From Thermohalobacter berrensis (GTDB lineage: Bacteria > Bacillota > Clostridia > Tissierellales > Thermohalobacteraceae), in contig NZ_MCIB01000040.1 in NCBI RefSeq assembly GCF_003609645.1, forward strand, positions 43,157 through 107,156: a stretch of DNA of 64,000 nt. Reading direction: 5' to 3'. A program made the position numbers and the translations under genes. Positions 18,053 through 26,682 of this stretch are shown here, in pieces (position 1 is the stretch's first letter; the number at the start of each line of letters is the position of its first letter). The notes under the pieces are model-generated. The model did no database searches, had not been told where the DNA came from, and saw nothing but the letters and a program-made list of their open reading frames with translations.

Positions 18053-18321
18053 GAAATCACCTTCCAAAGATAGATATAAGATAATTTATCAATAAAACTA
18101 TAAATTCCTTATAAACACACGGAGAGTATTATATAACAATATTTTGTAAAACTCAATACTATTTTGTAAAAATAGTAGATAATTAGAAAAAAACTGATCC
18201 TTTAGTCTTCATGCAAATAGGGACGTTTTCACAAGCTCTACTTAAATTTTTAATAACTTAGAAGTATAAAAAGTTTAAAATTGTAAACAATTATGTCTAA
18301 AAAAGGGTTGGGGGTAAAATT

Positions 18322-18603
18322 ATGTGTAAATTAGAAGATAATATTAAGGATAAATCTAACCTTATAAACATAATTTACAATATAAGAAATAAGTTCAAAA
18401 CTCCTAAAAAAGATAATCATGATAATGATGATTTTTTGAAGGCCTTAGATGAAGCCCATAAAGAATGGAAAGATGCGGAAAACTATTTTAAAAATGTTAC
18501 AGATAATGACTTAATAGATTATGCTATATATGAAATGAAAGCTGCAAGGAAGAAATATATATATCTTTTAAAAGAGGCTAAAAGAAAGGGAATAAAAGTA
18601 TAA
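18322..18603 (+). CDS. DUF2508 (YaaL-like) protein
   Basis: The 93-residue protein has a central helical region FLKALDEAHKEWKDAENYFKNV followed by DYAIYEMKAARKKYIYLLKEAKRKG. This matches the DUF2508/YaaL family that sits between recR and bofA in Firmicutes. ATG is preceded by AAAAGGGTTGGGGG. Its function is unknown. Synteny supports the call. Confidence 0.8.
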   Translation: MCKLEDNIKDKSNLINIIYNIRNKFKTPKKDNHDNDDFLKALDEAHKEWKDAENYFKNVTDNDLIDYAIYEMKAARKKYIYLLKEAKRKGIKV

Positions 18604-18685
18604 TAAAAGAATAATGTAATATTTATGTCCAAATTCCTATATATTAAATTATAGATAGGTAATTTAATATATGGGAGAGGATTTT

Positions 18686-18958
18686 ATGGGTATTGGTATA
18701 GAGCTTAGTGTTATTTTGGCATATGCATTTGGTCTTGTATTGTTATATTTTATTGCCTGTTTTTTATTAGTTCCATTAAAATTCTTAGTTAAATTAATTG
18801 TAAACGGGATAATAGGGGGAGTAATTTTATTATTAATAAATTTCTTTGGTAAATTTATAGGTATAGCAATAGGAATAAATCCAATAACTGCTTTAATAGT
18901 AGGTTTTTTAGGAGTGCCAGGTATAATACTCTTACTAGTTATTCAGTATATTATATAA
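18686..18958 (+). CDS. bofA: Pro-sigma-K processing inhibitor BofA family protein
   Basis: From ATG 18686 (RBS GGGAGAGG at 18673-18680) the product has 90 residues. It has two to three hydrophobic segments and a C-terminal GINPITALIVGFLGVPGIILLL, the BofA signature. In Bacillus, BofA holds the SpoIVFB protease inactive in the outer forespore membrane until the mother cell is ready for sigma-K. The neighbour DUF2508 and the upstream recR reproduce the B. subtilis order. Confidence 0.9.
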   Translation: MGIGIELSVILAYAFGLVLLYFIACFLLVPLKFLVKLIVNGIIGGVILLLINFFGKFIGIAIGINPITALIVGFLGVPGIILLLVIQYII

Positions 18959-18965
18959 GATTTAG

Positions 18966-18995
18966 AAGCTGATGGTTTAAACCATCAGCTTTTTT
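18966..18995 (+). terminator. Terminator after bofA, CTGATGG family
   Basis: A 26-bp perfect palindrome with arms AAGCTGATGGTTT/AAACCATCAGCTT ends in six T. Confidence 0.85.
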
Positions 18996-19077
18996 AACAA
19001 CAAATTACATTTCCAACTTTTTCTCATACTGACAAAATGGTATAATCAAAAAATAAAGACTTCAGGGGGAAGGGAAA

Positions 19078-20991
19078 GTGAAAGCTTATATAAAGAAATC
19101 CCATGAAAGATGTAAAAAAATAGGATTAGATGTAAATAGAAAATATAGCAAAACTATAATTAATGGGGGAGAACTACAAAAAAGATTAGAGAAAAATAAA
19201 GACTTAATTTTAACGGCAAAGCCGATTATAAATCAACTTTATAACTTTGTTAAAGGGTCAAACTTTTTTGCTATATTAACAGATGAAGAAGGGTGTATAT
19301 TGAATGTGATAGGAGATGAAAAAATTTTATCAGAGGCCTTTTCTCTTAAGATGGTTCCAGGGGCTTTTATGAATGAAGAGAATATAGGAACTAATGCAAT
19401 GGCTGTTGCTTTAAAGGAAGGTATGCCTGTACAGGTATCTGGTTCGGAACACTTTATTAAGGCATATCATAGATGGACATGTTCTGCTGCACCTATAAAA
19501 AATAATGAGGGGAAAATAATTGGAACCTTAGACTTAACAGGATATAGTGAATTTGTCCATTCACATACACTTGGAATGGTTGTAGCAGCTGTTAACGCTA
19601 TATCTAAAATGCTTGAAATAAAGAAATATACTGAGAAACTTGAAATGGCAAAAATATATACTGAAACTGTTGTAGATAGTATTCATGCTGGAATATTAAC
19701 ATCAGATTTACATGGCAATATAAAAACGGTCAATAAATACGTAACTAAGATGTTTGGATACAGCGTAGAGGAGATGAAACAAAAAAAGATATGGGAGTTA
19801 TTTGATGGATGGGAAAGGGTTAAAGAAACTGTATTGTCAAATTGCAGCTTCTTAGATAATGAAGTGTTTATAAATGCTAGAAGAAATAAGCTGCAATTTA
19901 ACCTTAGTGTTTATCCTATTTTAGACAATAATGATGAATTAAAGCATTTAGTATTTGTTTTTAAGGAAGTTAAAAAGGTAAGGAAGCTTGCTAATAAAAT
20001 AATGGGAAGACAAGCGATTTATACCTTTGATAAGATAATTGGCAAAAATAAAGATTTTATTAAAGTAGTTGAATTTGCTAAAAAAATAGCAGATAGCAGG
20101 TCAACAATACTTATAACTGGAGAAAGTGGTACAGGAAAGGAAATATTTGCCCAGTCTATACATAACTATAGTGATAGACGGGAGGAACCCTTTGTACCTA
20201 TAAACTGTGGAGCTATACCTAAAAACCTTATAGAATCAGAACTTTTTGGATATGAAGAAGGGGCTTTTACGGGAGCTAAAAAAAGAGGACATCCGGGGAA
20301 ATTCGAAATAGCTGACGGTGGAACAATCTTTCTAGATGAAATTGGAGAAATGCCATTAGATATGCAGACAAGACTTTTAAGGGTTATAGAAGAAGGAACT
20401 GTAAGTAGAATTGGAAGCACTAAAGAAATAGTTGTTAATGTTAGGATAATTGCAGCAACTAACAAGGATTTATATGAGGAAGTAAAAAAAGGGAATTTTA
20501 GAAAGGATTTATTTTACAGATTAAATGTACTTCCAATTAAACTTCCAGCTTTGAGGGAAAGAAAAGACGATATTCCCCTTTTAATTGAATACTTCATAAA
20601 GAGAAAGTCTAAAAAATTAAATAAAAGGAGAATTAAAATTTCAAATGAGCATATGGAATATTTAATTAACTATGAATGGCCAGGTAATATACGGGAGTTA
20701 GAAAATTATGTTGAATTATTGATTAATACTGAAGGGATTACAGATTTTACATATAAAAACAATAGGACCATAAAGTTAGAGTTTAACAGAAAGAATATAT
20801 ATGAAGAGTTGACATTAGAAGAGGTTGAGAAAAGACATATAATAAATATGCTTAAAAAATATGAAGGAAATATAACAAAAACCGCGAAAGTTTTAGGTAT
20901 AGGTAGAAATACATTATATAGAAAGATAAAAAAATATAAAATTGACTGTGCTAAAATGGAACACCGTTCTGTTATGGAACGTAAAATATAG
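19078..20991 (+). CDS. Sigma-54-dependent transcriptional activator (GAF-PAS-AAA+-Fis)
   Basis: This 637-residue AcoR-like activator starts with GTG behind AGGGGGAAGGGAAA. It has a GAF-like sensor (about 60-160: ENIGTNAMAVALKEG, CSAAPIKNNEGKIIGTLDLTG), a PAS domain (about 195-300) and an AAA+ domain (about 320-545). The AAA+ domain holds Walker A GESGTGKE (~347) and the sigma-54-contacting GAFTGA (~394). A Fis-type helix-turn-helix lies at the end (KTAKVLGIGRNTLYRKIKKY). It lies directly before the aldehyde:ferredoxin oxidoreductase, behind whose start lies a matching -24/-12 promoter. It is the likely activator of that operon. Confidence 0.95.
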   Translation: MKAYIKKSHERCKKIGLDVNRKYSKTIINGGELQKRLEKNKDLILTAKPIINQLYNFVKGSNFFAILTDEEGCILNVIGDEKILSEAFSLKMVPGAFMNEENIGTNAMAVALKEGMPVQVSGSEHFIKAYHRWTCSAAPIKNNEGKIIGTLDLTGYSEFVHSHTLGMVVAAVNAISKMLEIKKYTEKLEMAKIYTETVVDSIHAGILTSDLHGNIKTVNKYVTKMFGYSVEEMKQKKIWELFDGWERVKETVLSNCSFLDNEVFINARRNKLQFNLSVYPILDNNDELKHLVFVFKEVKKVRKLANKIMGRQAIYTFDKIIGKNKDFIKVVEFAKKIADSRSTILITGESGTGKEIFAQSIHNYSDRREEPFVPINCGAIPKNLIESELFGYEEGAFTGAKKRGHPGKFEIADGGTIFLDEIGEMPLDMQTRLLRVIEEGTVSRIGSTKEIVVNVRIIAATNKDLYEEVKKGNFRKDLFYRLNVLPIKLPALRERKDDIPLLIEYFIKRKSKKLNKRRIKISNEHMEYLINYEWPGNIRELENYVELLINTEGITDFTYKNNRTIKLEFNRKNIYEELTLEEVEKRHIINMLKKYEGNITKTAKVLGIGRNTLYRKIKKYKIDCAKMEHRSVMERKI

Positions 20992-21014
20992 AAATCTATG
21001 TTCTATTATGGAAC
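20957..21014 (+). promoter_or_regulatory. Tandem enhancer-like inverted repeats for the sigma-54 activator
   Basis: Two near-identical 15-bp elements are GTTCTGTTATGGAAC (20966-20980) and GTTCTATTATGGAAC (21000-21014). Each is an inverted repeat GTTC-N7-GAAC, and they start 34 bp apart, about three helical turns. A related GGAAC-ACC-GTTC overlaps the first (20958-20969). They lie about 85-130 bp upstream of the -12 element, the usual distance for bacterial enhancer-binding proteins. The first lies in the 3' end of the activator gene. Confidence 0.65.
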
Positions 21015-21067
21015 GAATCTTTGTATTTTATTTTTTAGTAAAAAAATCAAAACTATCAAAAGTAATG

Positions 21068-21098
21068 AAAAAGGGCAGCCTACTAGGCTGCCCTTTTT
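21068..21098 (+). terminator. Terminator of the sigma-54 activator gene
   Basis: Arms AAAAAGGGCAGCC/GGCTGCCCTTTTT enclose TACTA. The last T is immediately followed by the GG of the -24 element. Confidence 0.85.
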
Positions 21099-21113
21099 GG
21101 TATGAATTTTGCT
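21098..21113 (+). promoter_or_regulatory. Sigma-54 (-24/-12) promoter of the AOR operon
   Basis: TGGTAT-N5-TTGCT matches the sigma-54 consensus TGGCAC-N5-TTGCA, with the invariant GG (21099-21100) and GC (21111-21112) exactly 10 bp apart. It sits 44 bp ahead of the AOR start codon, just downstream of the terminator of the activator gene. Confidence 0.75.
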
Positions 21114-21156
21114 ATTTATTATTTATATAGTTATAAAAAGAAAAAGGGGGAGTTTT

Positions 21157-22980
21157 ATGTACGGTTATAATGGGAAACTTTTAAGAATTAATCTTAGGGA
21201 AAAAACCGTAAAAACTGAAGATTTAGATTTAGAAAAGGCAAAAAAATATATAGGTGGTAGAGGATTAGGTACTAAAATATTAATGGAAGAAGTAGATCCA
21301 AAGGTTGACCCTTTAAGTCCTGAAAATAAACTAATATTTATGACAGGACCACTTACAGGTACACCTACACCAACTGGTGGTAGATATATGGCTATTACTA
21401 AATCACCGCTAACTGGTACAGTTGCTTGCTCAAATTCTGGGGGACATTGGGGAGCAGAATTAAAATATGCAGGATATGATGGAATAGTTTTTGAGGAAAA
21501 GGCAGATTCACCTGTTTACATAAGTATTGAAAATGATACTGTTGAAGTTAAAGATGCATCTGAATTATGGGGGAAGACTGTATCAGAAACCACTGAAGCC
21601 CTTTTAGAAAAGTCACCTGAAAAATCAAAGGTTCTTACTATTGGACCAGCAGGTGAAAAACTTTCTAAGATAGCAGCTATTATGAATGATAAGGATAGAG
21701 CAGCTGGACGTTCAGGTGTAGGTGCTGTAATGGGTTCTAAAAACTTAAAGGCCATAGTAGTTAGGGGAACTAATAAGGTTAATGTATATGATAGTGATAA
21801 ACTAAAGGCTGTTTTCTCTGATAGTCTTAAGAAAATAAAAGAAAATGGTGTAACCGGAGAAGGATTACCTACCTATGGAACTGCTGTATTAGTTAATATA
21901 ATTAATGAAAATGGTGTGCTTCCAACAAATAACTTCCAGAAAGCACAGTTCGATAAAGCTGATGATATAAGTGGAGAGACATTAGCAGAAAAATATCTTG
22001 TTAAGAGAGAGGCTTGCCATAGATGTCCAATTGGTTGTGGAAGGTACTGCAAGGTTGATGATATAGAAGGTGGAGGGCCTGAATACGAAACACTTTGGGC
22101 ATTTGGATCTGACTGTGGTGTATCAGATTTAAAATCAGTAATTAAGGCTAACTATTGGTGTAATGAGCTAGGTCTTGATACAATTTCAGCTGGTGCAACT
22201 ATTGCTGCTGCAATGGAATTATATGAAAAGGGATATGTTAAGGATGATGAATTAGATGGATTATCGTTAGAATTTGGAAATGGAGAAGCAGTGGTAGAAT
22301 GGACTAAGAAGATGGGAAGAAGAGAAGGCTTTGGTGATAAACTTGCAGAGGGTTCATATAGGTTAGCAGAAATGTATGGAGTACCTGAGTTATCAATGTC
22401 AGTAAAGAAACAAGAACTTCCAGCATATGACCCAAGGGGAATACAAGGACATGGGCTACAATATGCTACATCAAATAGAGGAGGATGCCATGTTAGAGGT
22501 TATATGATTTCTCCTGAAATTTTAGGAGAGCCTGAAAAATTAGATAGATTTTCATTAGAGGGTAAGACTGAATGGGCAAAAACATTCCAAGATATAACTG
22601 CAAGTATAGACTCATTAGGATTATGTCTATTTACTTCATTTGCCCTTGGGGCTGAGGATTATGGTGAATTATATAATGCAGTTTGTGGTACAGATTATAC
22701 AGGAGAAACTATTTTAGAAGCCGGCGAAAGAATATGGAATCTAGAAAGAATATTTAACTTAAGGGCAGGAATAGACCCTAAAGAAGATAAATTGCCTAAG
22801 AGGTTACTAAAAGATCCTATTCCTGAAGGACCTTCTAAGGGATGGACCCATAAACTAGACGAACTACTACCTAAATATTATGAAGCAAGAGGATGGGATA
22901 AAAACGGTATTCCAACAGAAGAGAGATTAGAAAAACTAGGAATTGATGATGAAGGTTTAGCAGAGCCTGCTTGTGAATAA
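21157..22980 (+). CDS. aor: Aldehyde:ferredoxin oxidoreductase, tungsten-dependent type
   Basis: From ATG 21157 (AAAAAGGGGG upstream) the product has 607 residues. The N-terminus MYGYNGKLLRINLREKTV is standard for AOR. The pterin-binding region includes GPLTGTPTPTGGRYMAITKSP. The [4Fe-4S] cluster ligands are Cys287-X2-Cys290-X3-Cys294 (CHRCPIGC) with a fourth at Cys490 (GLCLF). The enzyme interconverts aldehydes and carboxylic acids with ferredoxin, useful for disposing of aldehydes from amino-acid fermentation. Three following genes look like cofactor or maturation functions. Tungsten rather than molybdenum is inferred from the family. Confidence 0.92.
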   Translation: MYGYNGKLLRINLREKTVKTEDLDLEKAKKYIGGRGLGTKILMEEVDPKVDPLSPENKLIFMTGPLTGTPTPTGGRYMAITKSPLTGTVACSNSGGHWGAELKYAGYDGIVFEEKADSPVYISIENDTVEVKDASELWGKTVSETTEALLEKSPEKSKVLTIGPAGEKLSKIAAIMNDKDRAAGRSGVGAVMGSKNLKAIVVRGTNKVNVYDSDKLKAVFSDSLKKIKENGVTGEGLPTYGTAVLVNIINENGVLPTNNFQKAQFDKADDISGETLAEKYLVKREACHRCPIGCGRYCKVDDIEGGGPEYETLWAFGSDCGVSDLKSVIKANYWCNELGLDTISAGATIAAAMELYEKGYVKDDELDGLSLEFGNGEAVVEWTKKMGRREGFGDKLAEGSYRLAEMYGVPELSMSVKKQELPAYDPRGIQGHGLQYATSNRGGCHVRGYMISPEILGEPEKLDRFSLEGKTEWAKTFQDITASIDSLGLCLFTSFALGAEDYGELYNAVCGTDYTGETILEAGERIWNLERIFNLRAGIDPKEDKLPKRLLKDPIPEGPSKGWTHKLDELLPKYYEARGWDKNGIPTEERLEKLGIDDEGLAEPACE

Positions 22981-23097
22981 ATAGGATAAAAAGTTAAGTT
23001 ATCAACAATGGGGACTTCTTTGAAAGTCTCCTTTGTGGATAAAATTTTAATTTAGCCACAATTCCACAATTAATGTAATATAAAGGTGTTGATATGA

Positions 23098-24177
23098 TTG
23101 GAGAAAATAGGCTGTACACCTAAATTTTTTAAAACAAGATATATTAAGAAAATTTATTTAGAACTTACAGATAGATGTAACCTTAACTGTACGATTTGTT
23201 ATAGACGAAATTGGAAAGATGGTTTTTCGGATATGTCTAAAGATACCTTTAATAAATTTTTAAAGGATATTAAGGATATTAATGGGCTAGAAGAAATTGT
23301 TTTAGGTGGTATAGGTGAACCTACTATTTATGAGGAAATTTTAGAAGTACTTACTAGATTAAAAGAATATAATCTTAATATAACAACCAATGGAACGTTG
23401 CTTACAAACTCTTTAGTAGAAAAGATTGTTGATACAGTAAAAAAAGTAACAATATCTGTTGATGGTGTAGGCAAACAATTTGAAGATATAAGAGGGACAA
23501 ATCTACGGATTATTTTAGAAGGAATTAAAAGAATCCAAGAGTTAAAAAATAGGAGGGGTTCTTCCTATCCAAATATCCAACTTCAGTTTGTTTCTTCATC
23601 TGAAAACGTAAGTAACATATTTAAGGTAATGGATTTAGCAAAGGAAATAGGATGCTTTAATATAATTGTATCCCATTTACTTCCTCAAACAGAAGAAAAT
23701 AAAGATACTATACTTTACACTATAGATAGAAATGATAAGCTAAAAAATTTATGGAATAAGATAAGAAATTATTCTTTTAGAAAGGGAATTAAAATATATC
23801 TACCTAATGTAGAGCTAAAAACTGAAAGGAACTGTGATTTTATTAGAGATGTTACTACCTATATTACAGCAAAGGGTGAAGTAGTTCCTTGTTATAGATT
23901 TTCCCATGATTCTAAGGAGTATGTTTTTGGAAGGGAGAAAAATGTTAAAAAGCATAGTTTTGGCAATATCATGGATAAAAGCATTCTAGATATATGGAAC
24001 TCAAAAGAATACAGAGAGTTTAGATATTATGTATACACTAACCAATTCCCTTCATGTCCAGATTGCGATTTAGTAGAAGGATGTGAATATCAAAAAGATA
24101 CTTTAGAAGATTGCTATGGGTTAAGTCCAAGTTGTGGAGATTGTATGTGGGCAAGGAGATTTGTAAAATGTCCATAG
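23098..24177 (+). CDS. Radical SAM/SPASM protein, probable tungsten-oxidoreductase maturase
   Basis: The 359-residue product starts with TTG behind AAAGGTG. The radical-SAM cluster motif is Cys27-X3-Cys31-X2-Cys34 (CNLNCTIC). A C-terminal SPASM-like region is rich in cysteines (CPDCDLVEGC, CYGLSPSCGDC). Radical SAM/SPASM proteins next to tungsten AOR genes form a recognised group of presumed cofactor or protein maturases. The exact chemistry is not established. It directly follows the oxidoreductase and precedes a MoaD-like gene. Confidence 0.8.
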   Translation: MEKIGCTPKFFKTRYIKKIYLELTDRCNLNCTICYRRNWKDGFSDMSKDTFNKFLKDIKDINGLEEIVLGGIGEPTIYEEILEVLTRLKEYNLNITTNGTLLTNSLVEKIVDTVKKVTISVDGVGKQFEDIRGTNLRIILEGIKRIQELKNRRGSSYPNIQLQFVSSSENVSNIFKVMDLAKEIGCFNIIVSHLLPQTEENKDTILYTIDRNDKLKNLWNKIRNYSFRKGIKIYLPNVELKTERNCDFIRDVTTYITAKGEVVPCYRFSHDSKEYVFGREKNVKKHSFGNIMDKSILDIWNSKEYREFRYYVYTNQFPSCPDCDLVEGCEYQKDTLEDCYGLSPSCGDCMWARRFVKCP

Positions 24178-24197
24178 ATTTTTAAGGAGGTGGGTAA

Positions 24198-24422
24198 GTG
24201 AAGATAGAGGTAAGACTATTTGCAACTTTAAGGAAAGGTAGAGGAAAAAAGGTGTATATTGAAGAAGATGAAGGTTTAACTCCAAAAGACATTATAGACC
24301 AACTGAAAATCGATGAAAAGGATGTATCAATTTTACTTGTAAATGGAAGGGACGGAAAACTTGATACAGTACTTAAAGATGGAGATATAGTTTCATTATT
24401 TCCCCCCGTTGGAGGTGGTTAA
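24198..24422 (+). CDS. MoaD/ThiS-family ubiquitin-like sulfur carrier
   Basis: The 74-residue beta-grasp protein ends in PPVGGG, giving the C-terminal Gly-Gly that becomes thiocarboxylated. FATLRKGRGKKVYI and ILLVNGRDGKLDTVLKDGDIVSLFPP are the typical MoaD pattern. The stop codon abuts the next gene's ATG, so it is co-translated with its likely E1-type activating enzyme. It probably supplies sulfur for the tungstopterin dithiolene of AOR. Confidence 0.9.
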   Translation: MKIEVRLFATLRKGRGKKVYIEEDEGLTPKDIIDQLKIDEKDVSILLVNGRDGKLDTVLKDGDIVSLFPPVGGG

Positions 24423-25100
24423 ATGAAACGCTACATAAAAAATATGAATATGCTTACAAAAGAAGAAAACGATAGATTAGGTAAGTTTAAAGTATGTGTT
24501 GTTGGATGTGGTGGATTAGGTGGATATGTTATAGAAATGTTAGCAAGATTAGGAATAGGATATTTGACTGTAGTTGATGCTGATAAATTTGACGAAACAA
24601 ATTTAAATAGGCAAATTTTATCTAACACAGATACTTTAGGAAAAAGTAAGTCTATTACAGCCCAAGAAAGAATAAAGTTAGTTAATCCTTTGGTAGAAGT
24701 TGAACCCATTAATAAAAGGGTTACAAAGAATAATTGTGAGGATATTATTAAGGGGCATGATGTTGTAGTTGATGCTGTTGATAATATAGATACTAAAATT
24801 ATTTTACAGGATACTTGCTCTAATATAGATATACCTTTAGTCCATGGAGCTATAGGGGGATGGTATGGACAAGTAACTACTATATTCCCCGAAGATAAAA
24901 CATTAGATATTTTATATGTTTCTAGAGATAAAAAAGGAATAGAAAAAGAGCTTGGGAATCCATCTTTTACTCCAGGACTAGTAGCATCTATACAAGTAAG
25001 TGAAGTGTTAAAAGTATTAATAAAAAGGGGTAAGCCTTTAAAAAGAAGAGTATTGTTTATTGATACCTTTGAACAGGAATATGAGGTTATAGATGTTTAA
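24423..25100 (+). CDS. ThiF/MoeB-family adenylyltransferase
   Basis: The 225-residue E1-like enzyme has the nucleotide loop VVGCGGLGGYVIEMLARLGIG, the DADKFDETNLNRQIL motif and VVDAVDN. It would adenylate the C-terminus of the preceding MoaD-like protein. Unlike MoeB and ThiF I see no paired CXXC zinc ligands; the C-terminal region GNPSFTPGLVASIQVSEVLKVL lacks them. It belongs to the shorter zinc-less type, found beside tungsten enzymes. The start overlaps the upstream stop region. Confidence 0.85.
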   Translation: MKRYIKNMNMLTKEENDRLGKFKVCVVGCGGLGGYVIEMLARLGIGYLTVVDADKFDETNLNRQILSNTDTLGKSKSITAQERIKLVNPLVEVEPINKRVTKNNCEDIIKGHDVVVDAVDNIDTKIILQDTCSNIDIPLVHGAIGGWYGQVTTIFPEDKTLDILYVSRDKKGIEKELGNPSFTPGLVASIQVSEVLKVLIKRGKPLKRRVLFIDTFEQEYEVIDV

Positions 25101-25423
25101 TACAAATAACAATTTACAGTTGATAATTTACAATTAGAAATACAATTAAAAATTAGAAATACAATTAAAAATGTAAAATTGAAAATTAAAAAATACAGTC
25201 ATTAGTCCTTAGTTTTTAGTCCTTAGCTTAAATGTTGTTGAGGGATTACGAATCCCTCAACAACAAACCTAACCACTACCCACTAATCACCAAAAACTGC
25301 ATTTGAAAGGCAATTGAGAATTGACAATTAGAGATGGTTGTTAGGAGCATGTAGTTAGGAAAATACAGTTACTAGCTTTGGTTATTAGTTCTTGTTTTTA
25401 CTAAGAGCTAAATTTAAACCTTT
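25101..25423. repeat. Solo repeat element without a tandem array
   Basis: No gene is present. It holds short AT-rich direct repeats, then ACAGTCATTAGTCCTTAG, a perfect 14-bp-arm palindrome GTTGTTGAGGGATT/AATCCCTCAACAAC (25234-25264), and CCTAACCACTACCCACTAAT leading to AAAACTGCAT (to ~25303). An AATTGAGAATTGACAATT string follows. This is the leader module of the arrays at 48-58 kb, here without AGTAACGG units. A second segment (25335-25410) resembles the element near 455-580. Confidence 0.65.
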
Positions 25424-25454
25424 GCTGATGGATTCACAATCCATCAGCTTTTTT
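25424..25454 (+). terminator. Terminator, CTGATGG family
   Basis: GCTGATGGATT/AATCCATCAGC arms with a CAC loop are followed by six T. It ends the AOR operon region. Confidence 0.75.
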
Positions 25455-25492
25455 GGTTCTACTAAATACTTCTATTGAATAATTTATAAATA

Positions 25493-25725
25493 TCTGTTAT
25501 ACTTAAAAATGTTAGCTGTTATATACCCACAATACAGTTTAAGTCCGGGATTAAAAAACTGTTATACATTATTCGACAAACTGTATTATAACAGCTTTCA
25601 AATTTATCAACTGTAGTATAACACAAAAATTATATTATTAACCAAACTCATGAAAAATATCAAAACTTTTCAAAATTTCAAAAAAAAATAAAGGTTTTAG
25701 GAATTATTTCTAGAAATAATTCCTA
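25493..25725 (+). promoter_or_regulatory. Control region of the por operon with repeated half-sites and a long palindrome
   Basis: Half-sites of the type CTGTTATAC recur at about 25494, 25516 and 25560. Paired forms are CTGTATTATAACAG (25581-25594) and CTGTAGTATAACAC (25611-25624). A perfect 28-bp palindrome, TAGGAATTATTTCT followed by its reverse complement, occupies 25698-25725, 62 bp before the por start codon. This suggests at least one repressor or activator acting here. No known operator could be assigned. Confidence 0.5.
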
Positions 25726-25787
25726 GGATGAATATTGTTATTTCGTATTTTTTAAATTATTTTTTAACTATGAAGGGAGGAAAAACG

Positions 25788-26375
25788 ATGTCAAAGGAAA
25801 TGATTGAAATCCGTTGGCATGGACGTGGTGGACAAGGTGCTAAAACTGCGTCATTACTATTAGCTGAGGCTGCTTTCTCAACAGGTAAGTACATTCAAGG
25901 TTTTCCTGAGTATGGCCCAGAGAGAATGGGTGCTCCTATAACAGCTTATAACAGAATAAGCGACGAAAAAATAAGAATTCACAGTAATATTTATGAACCA
26001 GATTATGTAGTTGTTGTTGATGAAACATTATTAAAGGACGTAGATGTTACTGCTGGATTGAAAAAAGAAGGAGCTGTAGTAATTAACTCAGCTAAAAATC
26101 CAGAAGAATTAAGATCACTTTTAAATGGGTATGAAGGAAGTATATATACTGTTGATGCAAGAACAATTTCAATGGATACATTAGGAAAGTACTTCCCAAA
26201 TACTCCAATGCTAGGTGCAATAGCAAAAGTAACAAATATCATGGAAGAAGAAGAGTTATTTAAGGCTATGGAAGAATCCTTCCAACACAAATTTGCTACA
26301 AAGCCAGAAGTTATTGAAGGAAACATGGAAGCTCTTAAGAGAGCATACAAGGAGGTGAAGGGAAGTGAAAGATAA
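25788..26375 (+). CDS. porG: Pyruvate:ferredoxin oxidoreductase, gamma subunit
   Basis: The product has 195 residues from ATG 25788, which follows GGGAGG; the extended frame from 25728 lacks an RBS. IRWHGRGGQGAKTASLLLAEAA and FPEYGPERMGAPITAYNRIS are the hallmarks of the 2-oxoacid:ferredoxin oxidoreductase gamma domain. It is first of four genes in the order gamma-delta-alpha-beta, the arrangement of multi-subunit POR in Thermotoga and archaea. The last 11 bases overlap the delta gene. Confidence 0.9.
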   Translation: MSKEMIEIRWHGRGGQGAKTASLLLAEAAFSTGKYIQGFPEYGPERMGAPITAYNRISDEKIRIHSNIYEPDYVVVVDETLLKDVDVTAGLKKEGAVVINSAKNPEELRSLLNGYEGSIYTVDARTISMDTLGKYFPNTPMLGAIAKVTNIMEEEELFKAMEESFQHKFATKPEVIEGNMEALKRAYKEVKGSER

Positions 26376-26667
26376 AAAGACTCCTTTAGGAGGAAATGTT
26401 TCTTGGAAGGAAACAACACCAGGTGGAATAATCTATGATGCAGGTAATGCAACTAGGTATAAAACTGGTGAATGGAGATCTATGAAGCCAGTTTGGAATA
26501 AAGATAAATGTAAGCAATGTATGTTATGCTTCCCAGTATGTCCTGATTCATCAATATTAGTAGAAGATGGAAAAATGACAGGAATAGATTATGACCATTG
26601 TAAAGGATGCGGTGTATGCGTAGAAGCTTGCCCATTTAATGTATTTGATTTTGTGAAAGAAGAATAG
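26365..26667 (+). CDS. porD: Pyruvate:ferredoxin oxidoreductase, delta (ferredoxin-like) subunit
   Basis: The 100-residue product starts with GTG behind GGAGGTGAAGGG, within the end of the gamma gene. Two [4Fe-4S] motifs, CKQCMLCFPVCP and CKGCGVCVEACP, carry electrons from the catalytic subunits to ferredoxin. Translational coupling to porG is likely. Confidence 0.92.
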   Translation: MKDKKTPLGGNVSWKETTPGGIIYDAGNATRYKTGEWRSMKPVWNKDKCKQCMLCFPVCPDSSILVEDGKMTGIDYDHCKGCGVCVEACPFNVFDFVKEE

Positions 26668-26682
26668 TAGGGAGGGAGATAA

